A stretch of DNA of 64,000 nt, from assembly GCA_009760855.2 (NCBI GenBank), contig WPIO01000004.1, positions 7,818,001-7,882,000 on the forward strand. Reading direction: 5' to 3'. The notes beneath the pieces were generated by a model. It had not been told where the DNA came from and did not search any database. It saw nothing but the letters and a program-made list of their open reading frames with translations. Origin of the DNA: Cristatella mucedo. Taxonomy: Eukaryota > Bryozoa > Phylactolaemata > Cristatellidae. Below are positions 47,331-57,849 of this stretch, in pieces. Both the position numbers and the translations under genes were made by a program. The first letter of the stretch is position 1. Every line of letters begins with the position of its first letter.

Positions 47331-49655
47331 ATCGAGCTGATTTCAATGGTAAATCCTGGCTATCGGTATGCAAGAGGGGCTGAAGAAACCTCCTCCATTT
47401 TAAAAGACCGACTCGGTACTCTAACCGTGAAATGGTGCCAACTGAATTAAATTTAATGCCGAGGCTGGCGGCACCTGTGGAGACATACCCTGAAGCCGGT
47501 CACCGAAGAGACGACTGCCCGACAGGCCTCTTGACTCTTTGTAAAAAGACCCACTCTAAGCAAAGTGAAAGCCCCTCTGGAGACCGACCCTGATTGCTGA
47601 TTGTGAGCGAGCCTTGTCGGAGCTCTGCACCGAAGGTGGGCAGCCAGACAAATCTTGATAGCTTCTCTATACGGGCTTGGAGCTCCTCAGAGGCAATCGG
47701 GCAGCCTGGCTGCCACGAGGGTTTCACCCTGGCTAAAGATGCATGACGGGAGGCATGTAGGGAGGCGTGCAGGGAGGCGAGGCTTGCAGGGAGGCGTTCG
47801 GGCAGGCGTGCAGGGAGGCGTGCAAGGAGACGTCCAGCGGCTAGATCACCTTCCAGAGTTTTTCTCCTTTACCATACAGCCCATGCTTACGGCCCTGTGT
47901 GAGTTTTCACTGTGAGGCACCGCTTATTTCCATTGGTGAGCAGGAATTCCGCAGACTCTGAGGCCGGTTACCGACATTTTTTGGACATCCTTCGCATTGC
48001 CATTTCAGTCCAAATCAATAGAAGAGCAATCTCAGTCCACAAACCAACGGTCACATGGTGTCACTAAGTAGACCAGAGACAAATCCGATTAATGAACGAA
48101 TCTACAACTTTAAGTCTCAAAGCCCTGAACCCATGGCATTAATCACTTAGCTATTCACTAACCGCGTGGCACTAATAACTGGACAACGTGACCTACATGG
48201 TCTCAAATGCAGAAGACAGATGGCTGTCTATCGCCATCGAAAACTTGCTACTATGTACCTCTTTGGCTGACCACCTTTTCAAGTCTTTATCCCCAGAAGT
48301 GCATTGAGACATTCAGCAGATGAATATTCCAGCTTCTTCAGAATTCTCAGAAGTCGTACAGCTCAAAGAAAAACCAGTCAGGAAAGGTATTACTGTCGCT
48401 TGGAGATTGGCCCAAGAGAGCTGGGCTACGACGCGGAAGCTGCCGATCGGCAATTCCATTAGCTTCCAAGCAATGGCGCCCGGAAGCAGGATGACGCGTT
48501 ATCGCAATCGATCCAGCTTCTTGGCTAGTTCCGATAGCAGCTTGGGCGCTAGACAATGGCCACGTTTTGTTTGCCTATCCACGCAATGACAACGGAGCCT
48601 GCTGCAAATCGATGCCCCGCAGCCCGCCCATAGCCGCACGATGATGCGTTTGCCCTTCGTCTAGCAACTGGAGAAGCATTCAAGGGTCAAAGCATTCGAG
48701 TACTGCCGGACAGGATCGGCCGCCGTGGGCTGCTCCTCGTGGAGCCAGCCGCTTCGATGCCAAGGTGACGACCGATTATGGGAGCATGGCCCGAAATAAC
48801 TCGTGAGTACCGGCGCTGGCTGACCGAAGAGATGAGCCTCGCAGCGACGCTCGAAAGCTGACTGCCATGGCGACGCGAGAGTGACAAACGGCACTAGACT
48901 TGCCTCGAGAGCCGAACATCCGACTGGTTCAGCGTGCCGCTGACTGGTCATCCGGCTGGAGTTGTCTGCTCAGCTACAGCTGGTCCTTGGGCACGGCCTG
49001 CACTAAATGCTCCTACCTGTAATAGCTAGAGATTCGCACCCAATGTCGTCTTTTTAAGTGGAGGTCTGCTTATTTGCCATGCGAAGCTACTCCGACACTT
49101 TAGTGCAAGTGCACGTTCCTGCTGTCGAACGGCACGTGCAAGACATCGCTTGCGACGGCACTGCAGCTCCGTGCCTAGAGGGTTAGGGGAGGCTTCTCGA
49201 CATTGCTAAGATCTGTGAATGCAAACCAAATCCTCATTCTATCGCGGACTGTATTTTTCTTCAAACCCAGCTGAACTACTGCACCCACGTAAATTGCCTC
49301 TTTCCCGCAGGTCTCATTAGACGATAATTTTACAGTATCGTCATTTTCGTTCACTCGAAGACTGCTGACGGCAAAAGCCTTCGCCCTGCAGGTCATTGCC
49401 TGTTCTGTTCACGCTTCCTATGCAGCGAACTCACATCATCTTCCGTTTTCAACTCTGACATCTGCTGCTGTCCTACTCCGCCAGCTTTTCGCTGCTTTCT
49501 TCGTCAACTGTCCACCAGAGGTCGCTGTGCTCTGCACGTGGTCTTGGCTGTACGAGATGAAGTCGTTTCGCCGATTCCAGGCGGAAACTTCTTGGTCATT
49601 GCTTCGTGCCCAGCCATTTCAAGAAATTTCAGACCTTTAGGAACGGCTCTTTGCA
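47330..49655. other. Unassigned stretch
   Basis: GC-moderate sequence with no recognised gene. ORFs of up to 96 codons on both strands near 48320-48950 match nothing I know. A minisatellite lies at about 47745-47835. Confidence 0.35.
47745..47835 (+). repeat. Minisatellite of a roughly 12-bp GC-rich unit
   Basis: Imperfect head-to-tail copies of 'gcagggaggcgt' with variants. The Gly/Arg-rich ORF across it is a by-product. Confidence 0.8.
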
Positions 49656-49790
49656 CCCGGGTCTTAGTCCTGCAGGCTTAGGTACTCCCACTTATTGACC
49701 AAGGTGGAGTCCTGCAGGAGGCAATCCTTAACTGTCCGATGCAAGCGGTGCGCTAGCTGCTCAAGCTCTTCAGCCGCAGCACGAATGATG
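49655..49790 (+). mobile_element. SINE A, degraded
   Basis: Keeps the 'ggcaatccttaactgtccga' and 'gcaagcggtgcgctagctgc' body and a 'ctcttcagccgc' tail, but the B box is degraded to 'ggagtcctgcagg'. Confidence 0.6.
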
Positions 49791-49814
49791 ATGTTGAATC
49801 AGATACCCTTTGGG

Positions 49815-49957
49815 TAGCCCGCAGGTCTTAGCCCAGGGGCCCAAGGTACTCTCACTTCACGATCCAGCCTGTAGAATAGCATCCCGTCGCAGGCGATCCT
49901 TTACTGCCCGCAGAAAGTGGGTTATTAGCGCTAAAGCTCTTCTGCTGCTATCTGAAA
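49815..49957 (+). mobile_element. SINE A, degraded
   Basis: Second copy in tandem with the one before. It contains 'gtcttagcccaggggccc', 'ggcgatcctttactgcccgc' and 'gctcttctgctgctat', and runs straight into a TA/GT microsatellite. Confidence 0.65.
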
Positions 49958-49999
49958 GATATATATATATATATATGTGTATGTATATACACACACATG

Positions 50000-50033
<34 letters not shown>

Positions 50034-50034
50034 C

Positions 50035-50091
<57 letters not shown>
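49957..50091 (+). repeat. Compound (TA)n/(GT)n microsatellite
   Basis: TA units give way to a long GT run with a few GC interruptions. It starts at the 3' tail of a SINE A copy. Confidence 0.96.
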
Positions 50092-50092
<1 letters not shown>

Positions 50093-50094
50093 TG

Positions 50095-51405
50095 CTGAAT
50101 CAGCCGATCTTTGGTTCTTCACGTTTTCTTCATAGGCAAAGATGGCCACCTGCGACTTATGTCGGTTTAGGCGACAGTTTCAGTTCATGCCTCGTACACA
50201 CCACTGCGTTACTTACTACGAGGGCAAGTTTTTGGAAGCGCATTTTCATCTAGAGAACTAACGCTGAAATGCCCTGTTCCAGAGCCTCAGACCCCTTCGC
50301 GCCTAGTGTGTGATTTGCACCATTGAGCCGGTCTATCAAGATATCTTGCCAGTCCCCCAGAGGCCTGGACGGCCCGAGTCATTCAGGGCCTGACTGATCT
50401 AGCTGTATATAGCATAACCTAAGCAGTCGTCATCGTATGGAGCGCATGACAAATGACTGTATCCAGAATTAATGTATGAATGCTAGTTATTGGAACAATG
50501 TCGCATCGTGCTTCTGGCTAGGGTTCCTGTCGATCTCACCCTACCGAAATCCGACGTGTCGGCATCAACAGAGCTCTTCGAACTCTTCGATGACTATCAT
50601 TTATTTCTATCTATCCATCCATCCATCAATCTACCTAAACATCTACCTACCAACCTATCTATCTATCTATCTATCTATCTATGTGCTCTATCATTTATCT
50701 ATCGATACCGTTCGCTTGAAAGGAGAGTGTGTTATGAACGATGTCAATAGCGGCTGTGGAGATAAAAAATGGAGTCTGATTATGTGAAATGGCACCCAGG
50801 TACTAGGCTAATGACGGAATTGCCACAGAGCGTCTTTTTTGAGCCAAGAGTGTCACTTTGTACACTTCTGACCTTTTCTTGCTTGTAACAATTACACTGA
50901 ACGAAGGATATTATTTGTTTATGGCATGCAACGTTAGTTTAACGTTCGCCTCTTCCTCTTTTGAATTTATGTTTACCTAACTAGTGACTGCTATTAGAAC
51001 CCAGAGCGAAACCAATGTCAGCATTAAAGCACCGGATTAGGTGTGAATTAAGATGCTCTTCGCACGTTGACTTTTTTAATCGTGGTGGCCATTGCCGGCA
51101 TAAAACCGGGTGAGCCCAAACGGTTAAAAAAAGGTAAGCACTTACGAGACAGTGGCAACTTCAACAGGGCCGTACAAAACTAGTACGTCTACAGGTTAAT
51201 TCGATTGCATAGAATAACTATTCTAAACCCTTTTCAATCAGGTGGTGCTCAGTATCATATCAAGCTTTGCCTTCTGCCTAGTCACTGCCGGCCGATACAA
51301 ACATGCGTTTAAATAGATCTCTGTGAAGCACAATCTGACTATCAAGGTATGCGGCGTCATGCTTTTTTCAGACAGCTGTTCTTGTTTCTTTCCGATTTGA
51401 TATGC
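50095..51405. other. Unassigned stretch
   Basis: No recognised gene or repeat apart from the (CTAT)-type microsatellite near 50605-50700. Confidence 0.35.
50605..50702 (+). repeat. (CTAT)n-type microsatellite
   Basis: Interrupted CTAT, CCAT and CTAC units ending in seven clean CTAT repeats. Confidence 0.93.
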
Positions 51406-51407
51406 AC

Positions 51408-51478
51408 TAGGTAAGGCGGTTGCTTTCACTACCTTGGTCCCGAGGTCATGGGTTCGATTCCCGAGGTAGGCGATTCTG
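51408..51478 (+). mobile_element. SINE A head (tRNA-like)
   Basis: 'gcactaggtaaggcggttgc' and the intact B box GGTTCGATTCC form a tRNA-like head. The body is lost: the sequence passes straight into the (TAA) tail of the adjoining minus-strand LINE. It is not called as a tRNA gene because it lacks an acceptor-stem match. Confidence 0.7.
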
Positions 51479-51479
51479 T

Positions 51480-53004
51480 ATAATAATAATGCACTCGATA
51501 AAGCGCCCTCAGAGAACTCAATCTATCTCTAGGCGCTTTACATTTGCTGCAAATGAAAATGCAATTGAATGGTGAGTGAAATCATGCTTGACAAACAACC
51601 AAAATGAATAATATGGTTAGGGGTGACATGCACAGGGTCAGCATGCAAATGTGGCAGCATGCACAGTTTAAGCACGCATAAGCACACGAAGGATGAATCG
51701 CAGGGACCCACTAAATGCTGTCCTAAATAGGTGTGTTTTTAAGTTCCTTTTAAATGTGGTCAGGTCAGGGGATGTTCTGACGCAGGTTGAGAGGGAGTTC
51801 CAGGCTTTGGGAGCATATGAACTCAATGCACGGTCTCCAAAGGATTTACGGTTTGTACTGGGTATTTGTAGACTGTTGGATTCCGAAAAGCGGGTGGTAC
51901 GATGCTTGGCCTGATGGGGTAGAATATCTGAAAGATAGGCTGGAGCCATAGAATGAAGGGACCTAAAAGTGAGCGACAAAACCTTGAAGTCAATCCGTTG
52001 CTTGACTGGTAGCCAGTGCAGGTCGGCGAGAAGTGGAGTAATGTGGCAACTGCGAAGCTCACGACAGACAAGCCTAGCTGCAGAGTTTTGCACCAGCTGC
52101 AATCGCCTGATCGCACATGCTGGTAGGCCAGCGAGCAGTGAGTTGCAGAAGTCGAGACGAGATGTCACAAATCCATGGACCAACTTAGACGTGGTATCCT
52201 TATCTAAACAAGCCCGAATTTTAGCAATGTTGTGAAGCTGAAAGTAGGCAGATTTGACTGTGGAGCTGATATGGTCGTCTAACGAGAGGTCGCTTTGGAA
52301 TAGGACACCTAGATTCCGAGCTGATTCAACTGGAGATATGCTGGCAGAGCCAATTTTGAGCGTCAGCCTTTCCAATCTCTGGATCACACTGGGTTTGCCC
52401 ATAACTAGTAAGTTAGTTTTATCATCGTTTAGTTTTAGAAAATTTGCTGCCATCCATGTGCGGATGTCATCAATGCATGCAGCAAGTGAGTTTAGAGAAT
52501 TTGAGGTGCTCGAAGGCTGGAAGGGATCAAAGCAAAGGTACAACTGAGTGTCATCCGCATAGAAGTGAAAGCCTAGATTGTGCTTGGCAATCACATCAGC
52601 AAGAGGGAGAGTATAAACCGTGAAAAGAACCGGACCTAGCACGGAGCCCTAAGGTACTCCATATTTCAGAGGTACCTCAGATGATCTTTGTCCATTTACG
52701 TCAATACTCTGGAGTCTCCCACTGAGATAGGACCTGAACCATTGCAGAACAGTGCCAGTGATGCCCAGGCGAGATGAGAGGCGCTCTAGAAGAACTTTGT
52801 GATCGATGGTATCAAAAGCTGCCGAAAGATCGAGCAAAACAAGCAGAGACACTCTACCCATGTCTGCATTCCTAAGTAGGTCGTTGTATACCCTAAGCAA
52901 TGCTGACTCTGTGGAGTGATTAACTCTAAAGCCAGACTGGAACTTACTAGCAAGGTGTGAGGTTTCGATATATGAGTTTAGCTGTTCCGCCACGACCCGT
53001 TCCA
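51480..53004 (-). mobile_element. L2/CR1-clade LINE, best-preserved copy
   Basis: The minus-strand frame is open from 52993 to 51668 with one break. The upstream part (115 codons) carries KFQSGFRVNHSTESALL, LLVLLDLSAAFDTIDH and [11 protein letters not shown]. An in-frame TAG at 52651-52649 replaces the Gln of the conserved PQGS motif. Then 326 codons carry GSVLGPVLF, the YADDTQLYL catalytic motif, DDKTNLLVMGKPS, DLHWLPVKQR and the C terminus. The 3' UTR ends with the conserved hairpin and a short (TAA) tail near 51480. Endonuclease and ORF1 are lost by 5' truncation at about 53004. In its active ancestor this enzyme would have carried out target-primed reverse transcription. Confidence 0.95.
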
Positions 53005-53009
53005 GTGTC

Positions 53010-53088
53010 GTTGCTGCAAGCGGTGGTGATAGCCGTAAAGGCCCTTCTGTCGCTATACAAAAGAGGCGGTTTAATCGGATAGGATTTA
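53010..53088 (+). mobile_element. SINE A 3' half
   Basis: Only 'gctgcaagcggtggtgatag' to 'gctatacaaaagaggcggtt' remains. It abuts the truncated 5' end of the minus-strand LINE. Confidence 0.7.
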
Positions 53089-53344
53089 TTATCTTTTATT
53101 TATTTAAATTTTACTTGCTCTGAGACATGGGTGACCTAGTAGTGACCAAGCAGCACTAAGTAAAAAAAGTAAAAAGCGTTGCACAAATTATTCGACATGG
53201 GCTGGGAAACATTTGCAGCTGATGACGAAGGTTAGTGCCACAGCTTTTTTGGAACTCATCGCGCTCCCTTACATGTACAATTGAACAGCTGAATGACATA
53301 AACATAGACTTGTATAGAAGCCACCAATTTTTAAAGCTGCAGTA

Positions 53345-53522
53345 GTTCAATGGTCCCTGGGTCATAGCCCAGGGTGCTCACTCTTCACGACCCAAATAGT
53401 GGGTTCGAGTCCAGCAGTGAGCGATCCTTCATTGTCCACTGCGAGTGTCGATGATAGCCGGTAATGCCCTTCTGCAGCTATACAAATGAGGCTATTAAAT
53501 CCTTTAACTATTTAATAGCTTT
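53345..53522 (+). mobile_element. SINE A
   Basis: Head 'tgggtcatagcccagggtgc', B box 'gtgggttcgagtccagca', body 'tgtccactgcgagtgtcgat' and tail 'gctatacaaatgaggctatt'. Confidence 0.8.
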
Positions 53523-53819
53523 AATTTGAAGCCCAAATCTCACTTCAGCTGTGTAGATAAACTAATTCATGGACTACGCTAGTATGGTTACAATACCTAG
53601 TTAAATGCGTGATTGGAGAAATAGATAAGAAGAATGAGAATGAAAAAGTCGCTCATTATTTAAAGAGTGGGCTGGTTACTTTCAAGATTTTTTATCAGCA
53701 AACTAATTTTAGTGACGATTAAACTTTCTTGTTGGCGAGCCTTCGGACGAAAGTCAGCGTCTTCAGCCCCAGTGCTGCTTACGCCACGCCCAGTTCTGGG
53801 TTACTGTGTTACTCTCTCG

Positions 53820-53880
53820 TGCAACGCAGCTCGAAGTGATCCCATTACGATCAATGGGATCACTTCGAAGCTGCCTTGCA
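53820..53880. repeat. 61-nt near-perfect hairpin
   Basis: Left arm 53826-53846 and right arm 53853-53874 are reverse complements with a single bulged base, around a six-base centre ACGATC. Outer bases (TGCAA) extend pairing to about 53820 and 53880. It lies in sequence between a SINE A and a LINE, with no flanking repeat assigned to it. Confidence 0.85.
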
Positions 53881-54677
53881 CATATCAAGATTTAATTCGC
53901 CGGGACCAAAAAGAGCTCGGTGACAAGAAAACTCGTGCCTGGGCCTAGAGTCACCTGCATACTAATGATGATAAGACATTTGTATTGCACCCTAAGAGAA
54001 CTGAAACAGTTTCTAGGCAATTTACAAACCGTGCTAAGGAAGCATGCACTTGTTTATAAATGATAAAAATAATTATTATAATACACTTGCATAGTGCCCT
54101 CAGAGAAAAATGCATATTAAAATGGCTTGTAATAAAATGCGAATTGTCAGCACGTCTGAGCACAAGATGGACTACTCACATGGGCCCAGAAAATGCTGCG
54201 ATTAAAAGGTGCGTTGTTGGTTTACATTTCAAGTAAGAGGAATGTCCTGATGTCAGTCGACACACTCGACTGGCCTATTGACCTATGACCTTAGGAACAT
54301 GCGAACTAAAGGCGGGGTCTCTACAGGATCTGAGATTGTACGAGGCATAGCTAATTGACTTGAGTCAAAAGAGCGGTTGGTACGATGTCAGGCCTGATTG
54401 GGAAGTAGTTCAGAAAGGTAGGCTGGAGCAAGAGGAAGACGTAAGCCAAAAGCTAGTGAAAAACCTTAAAGTCGCTGCGCTGGTTGATTGTGAATCAGAG
54501 CAGGCCGGCGAGAAGGCGTAATGTGGCAACTGCGACGCTAACGACAGGAAAGCCTGGCTGCAGAGTTATGCACCAACTATAAGCGACTGATTGCATAAGC
54601 TGAAAGAAGTGCAATCAATGAATCATAGAATTCGAGACGGGATGTCATAAATGAACTGAATTTTTTTTCCAAAAGGT

Positions 54678-54845
54678 TTCCCTCTGGTTTGGCCCTGCGA
54701 GTTTGCTGCTCGCCCCGACCAAGGCCAGTGTGAATGTATTTCATGGCCGAGGTCATGTGCTCGAGCCCCGTGGCATATGTGAAGCGCCTTAATAGAGATC
54801 AACTTCTCTTAGGGTAATTTAAAAATGAGTTACATACTCCCTGTC
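54678..54845 (+). mobile_element. SINE B nested in LINE
   Basis: Head 'ctggtttggccctgcgagtt', B box 'atgtgctcgagccccgt', then 'gaagcgccttaatagagatc' and 'cttctcttagggtaatttaa'. LINE sequence resumes on both sides. Confidence 0.85.
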
Positions 54846-55159
54846 TATGCAGACTCGCATTTTTGTAATTTTACGTCGCTGAAAGTAGGTTAACCTGACT
54901 GCGAAGCTGGTCCGATTGTTTAGTGAGGACTGCTATAGAAAAAGGCACCCAGATTTCGTGCAGATGCTACTGTAGATATGCTAGCAGAGCTTATACATGA
55001 CATTACATTACATTTAAGGAATGGGCTTTCCAAATGACTACGTCACACTCGACTGGCCTATTAATAAGTTGGCCTTATTGTTATTCAATGTGAGAAAGTT
55101 TCTTGCCATACCAGTGGGCCAGTCAGTGGTACTTGCAGCGAGTAAGCTAATGGCGAATC

Positions 55160-57090
55160 GCCTATAGGGGTGAAAGTTACGCCCTAAACCCTATAGGACT
55201 TATCTTATAGACTTATCTACAGAACATTTATTGATATTTCTAAAATGCTAATGAAACGATCGGTATGCGAATTGGCAAAACAGCAAGGGAAATATGAGCT
55301 ATCTTTTTATGTAACCATAGCTGTTGTGCTGACCTTTTGATGACCTGTAAAAGTTAAGGTAATATTTTCAGCTGACTTTAGCCAAACATTGCTATCTCGT
55401 AAATCCAACAGATTCAATACCATACACTGTAAAAATATCCCAAACTTCTCAAAAGGTGCAGGACACTTTTGTGCAAATTAAGTTGCTTCTAAAAAAGGAA
55501 ACAATGGACGTTTCAAATATTACTGTAAGCAGCAAAAGTCGATAATGTGACATTCAAGGACATTAGTGATATACTTACTTGGCAAACAACCAAAATGAGT
55601 GACATCTATTGGCAACAAATCAACCAGAGCACATATTCCGAATTTCAAGTCCATGCGGCTACAATTGGCCAAGCTGTAGAATTTTCCAGATGCCACAGAT
55701 AAAACTTGGGAAAACAGTGTTGAAGGCAAGTGCTGATGTAAAGCTTGCAAAAGATTCACATACTAGACCGAATCAATCGGTTTACTGTCATGAAACTTTG
55801 AAGCAAATACTAAGGAGTGTATACCTCAAGTTTCACGTTGATTCAACAATGTATTGCTAGCACATCAGTGACATTTGCACAACATCTCGGCAGCATTATA
55901 GCAAAACATTTTGTACGATAAAAGCCAACTCCCCATCAAAATAGAGCTGCATAATAAGGACCAATAAGGACGCGAGACAGCTGGAATAATATTTACACAA
56001 AAGCAATCCTACATTTCAAATTTTAAGTTGATCGGATCACTATTATCTGAGATATGGCATAAGATACCGATATAGCAAGATACCGAGGGCTTACATTTGA
56101 TTCTGAAGTGAAGCAAAGCACAGACGAACGCAGTTTGTAGAAAACGTTCAGCGCTATGAATCGCACAAACATTTTAACGAATATGTCAACCTTAAAAAAT
56201 ATTACATAGCATCAACAGAACCTTACCACGATAGCTGGCATGTTTGCCGCAGTCAATCCCGCGTCAGACCCACCAGTCAGACCCGGGGTCTGACCCACGT
56301 TCGCCATACAAATCTCAAGCTATAAACGGCATAAATGGGAGCTTGAAATCGTCTGAATTTTCCTTGAATAGAATTGAATCAACATTTGCAGACTGATTCT
56401 CAATGAAGGACGCGCTGGTTAAATCCAAGCTACCGATGGTAACTCGAGATGTGAATGGCCGCCACAGGAACCGGATCAGTGGTCCCAGGATTCAGTAGGT
56501 GCAGTGATATTTGACAACTTAGTTACCGCGGCCCTGGCTGCAGTAATTTATCCATACATCATTCCTGACGATAGTCTAGTTGCCGAACAATGGTCACTTC
56601 CGGTTTTGAGCCAAGGAAAACATATTCCTGGAAAGTAAATAAGGAGTTAAGGCCTTAGATAGCCGTTTGCCACAGGTTGCTTTGAGTTGCAGGGGCAAGG
56701 CTGCGCCTGGGGCAATCGGATTTACATTTTTGATCAAGTTATAACTACCACTCGGACAGATGACTTCGAGGGGGCATGTCAATATTTTTAAAACTTAACG
56801 TTTTTTCATACTTTAAAGCGATGTTCTCCGGGTTCGTTTAGAGTTGATTAGTTTATGTTTACAGTTCACGTGAAAAATGTAGTTCAGGTTTTTTAATTTT
56901 TCAAAAAAGTCATTTTATTAGGTTCAATGTACTACTTTCGCTGTGAATAGGTCTTTAGAAATAATTTTATTTAACATGTTCCAGTCATCTGTAAACCACA
57001 GAAATTTGGGGTAGCATTTATAACTAGTTTATATTTTAAAACGCAAATTTCCAAAAATTTAAAATTGTTTACCGTTTTTGGCTATTCGAG
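55160..57090. other. Unidentified 1.9-kb segment inside an old LINE
   Basis: AT-rich sequence absent from the other LINE copies at this point. No convincing terminal inverted repeat or target-site duplication was found, and no recognised protein. It includes a 19-bp perfect palindrome at 56273-56291 and runs of low-complexity AT. The edges are accurate only to about 20 bp. Confidence 0.5.
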
Positions 57091-57671
57091 ATTTGACGGG
57101 CCGGAAGGCTTCGAGTTAATAACACACTGTTGGTCATCGGTATATAAATGAAAAGCCTGCATAAATGCTAGGCGACTACATCGTCGAAAGAGAGGCCAAA
57201 TATTGGGGAAAAATTTTGAACACCAAGTACAGATCACCGAGTTTCCCCGTACTTTAGAGGCTCCTCTGACGACTATTTCCCACTAACATCCATTATCTTA
57301 TGTGTCTAGCTGACTTAGGACAAACTATTGCAATGCAATACCAGTCATGCCCAGGCGAGAGAAATGGCGCTTAAGAACGACTTGGTGATCGCTAGTTGCA
57401 ATTGCCGCCAAAGGATCTAGCGAAGCAAACAGTGAGACTGCGCTTCTAAGAAAGTCGTTCGTTATCCATTCACATTAGTACTCACTCTGTGGATAGTTTT
57501 GCTCGAATACGTGGCTAAAAATTACTTGCTAGGTTTGCAATTGCGTGTACAAAAGCGGATCTTGCTGGTATTCCACGATTCGTTAGATTAACTTAAGTGG
57601 AAATGGCAGCAGACGAATTTGGGAAATAGTTTCATGAGTTTTCCTGGTATAGCGCCACTCGTTAAATAATA

Positions 57672-57845
57672 CAATTCTAGCTGATTAAACAGACTCTTTT
57701 ATATAGCGACACAAGAGCCTTTACGGATTATCACTACCGCTTGCTGCTGCGATAAAGGATCGCCCACCGCAGGAATTGAACCCGTGACCTCGAGACCGTG
57801 GTCGGAAAAAGCAACTGCCCTACCTAGTGTGCCATCGTAGTTAAC
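57672..57845 (-). mobile_element. SINE A
   Basis: Antisense copy with B box 'cacgggttcaattcctgcg' and a tail against 'tttatatagcgacacaagag'. It directly follows the nested LINE. Confidence 0.8.
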
Positions 57846-57849
57846 GTTT

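Larger units (their letters stand above)
53965..57600 (-). mobile_element. Old L2/CR1-clade LINE with nested insertions
   Basis: LINE landmarks run in order on the minus strand. The tail and 3' UTR lie near 53980-54260, the C-terminal coding area near 54300-54660, the mid region near 54880-55150, and then, after a gap, the YADDT and AFDTIDH areas near 57120-57440. Two segments have no counterpart in the best copy: a SINE B at 54678-54845 and about 1.9 kb at roughly 55160-57090. All coding frames are broken. Confidence 0.75.

Noticed and set aside
48320-48951. Overlapping ORFs on both strands
   Set aside because: No similarity that I recognise to any protein family. A decayed retroelement is possible but unsupported.
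49931-50149. His-Thr and Val-Cys repeat ORFs
   Set aside because: By-products of the (GT)n microsatellite.
51408-51478. Apparent tRNA gene with GGTTCGATTCC
   Set aside because: It belongs to the SINE A family, whose other copies carry the same head with a long SINE body, and no pairing acceptor stem was seen.
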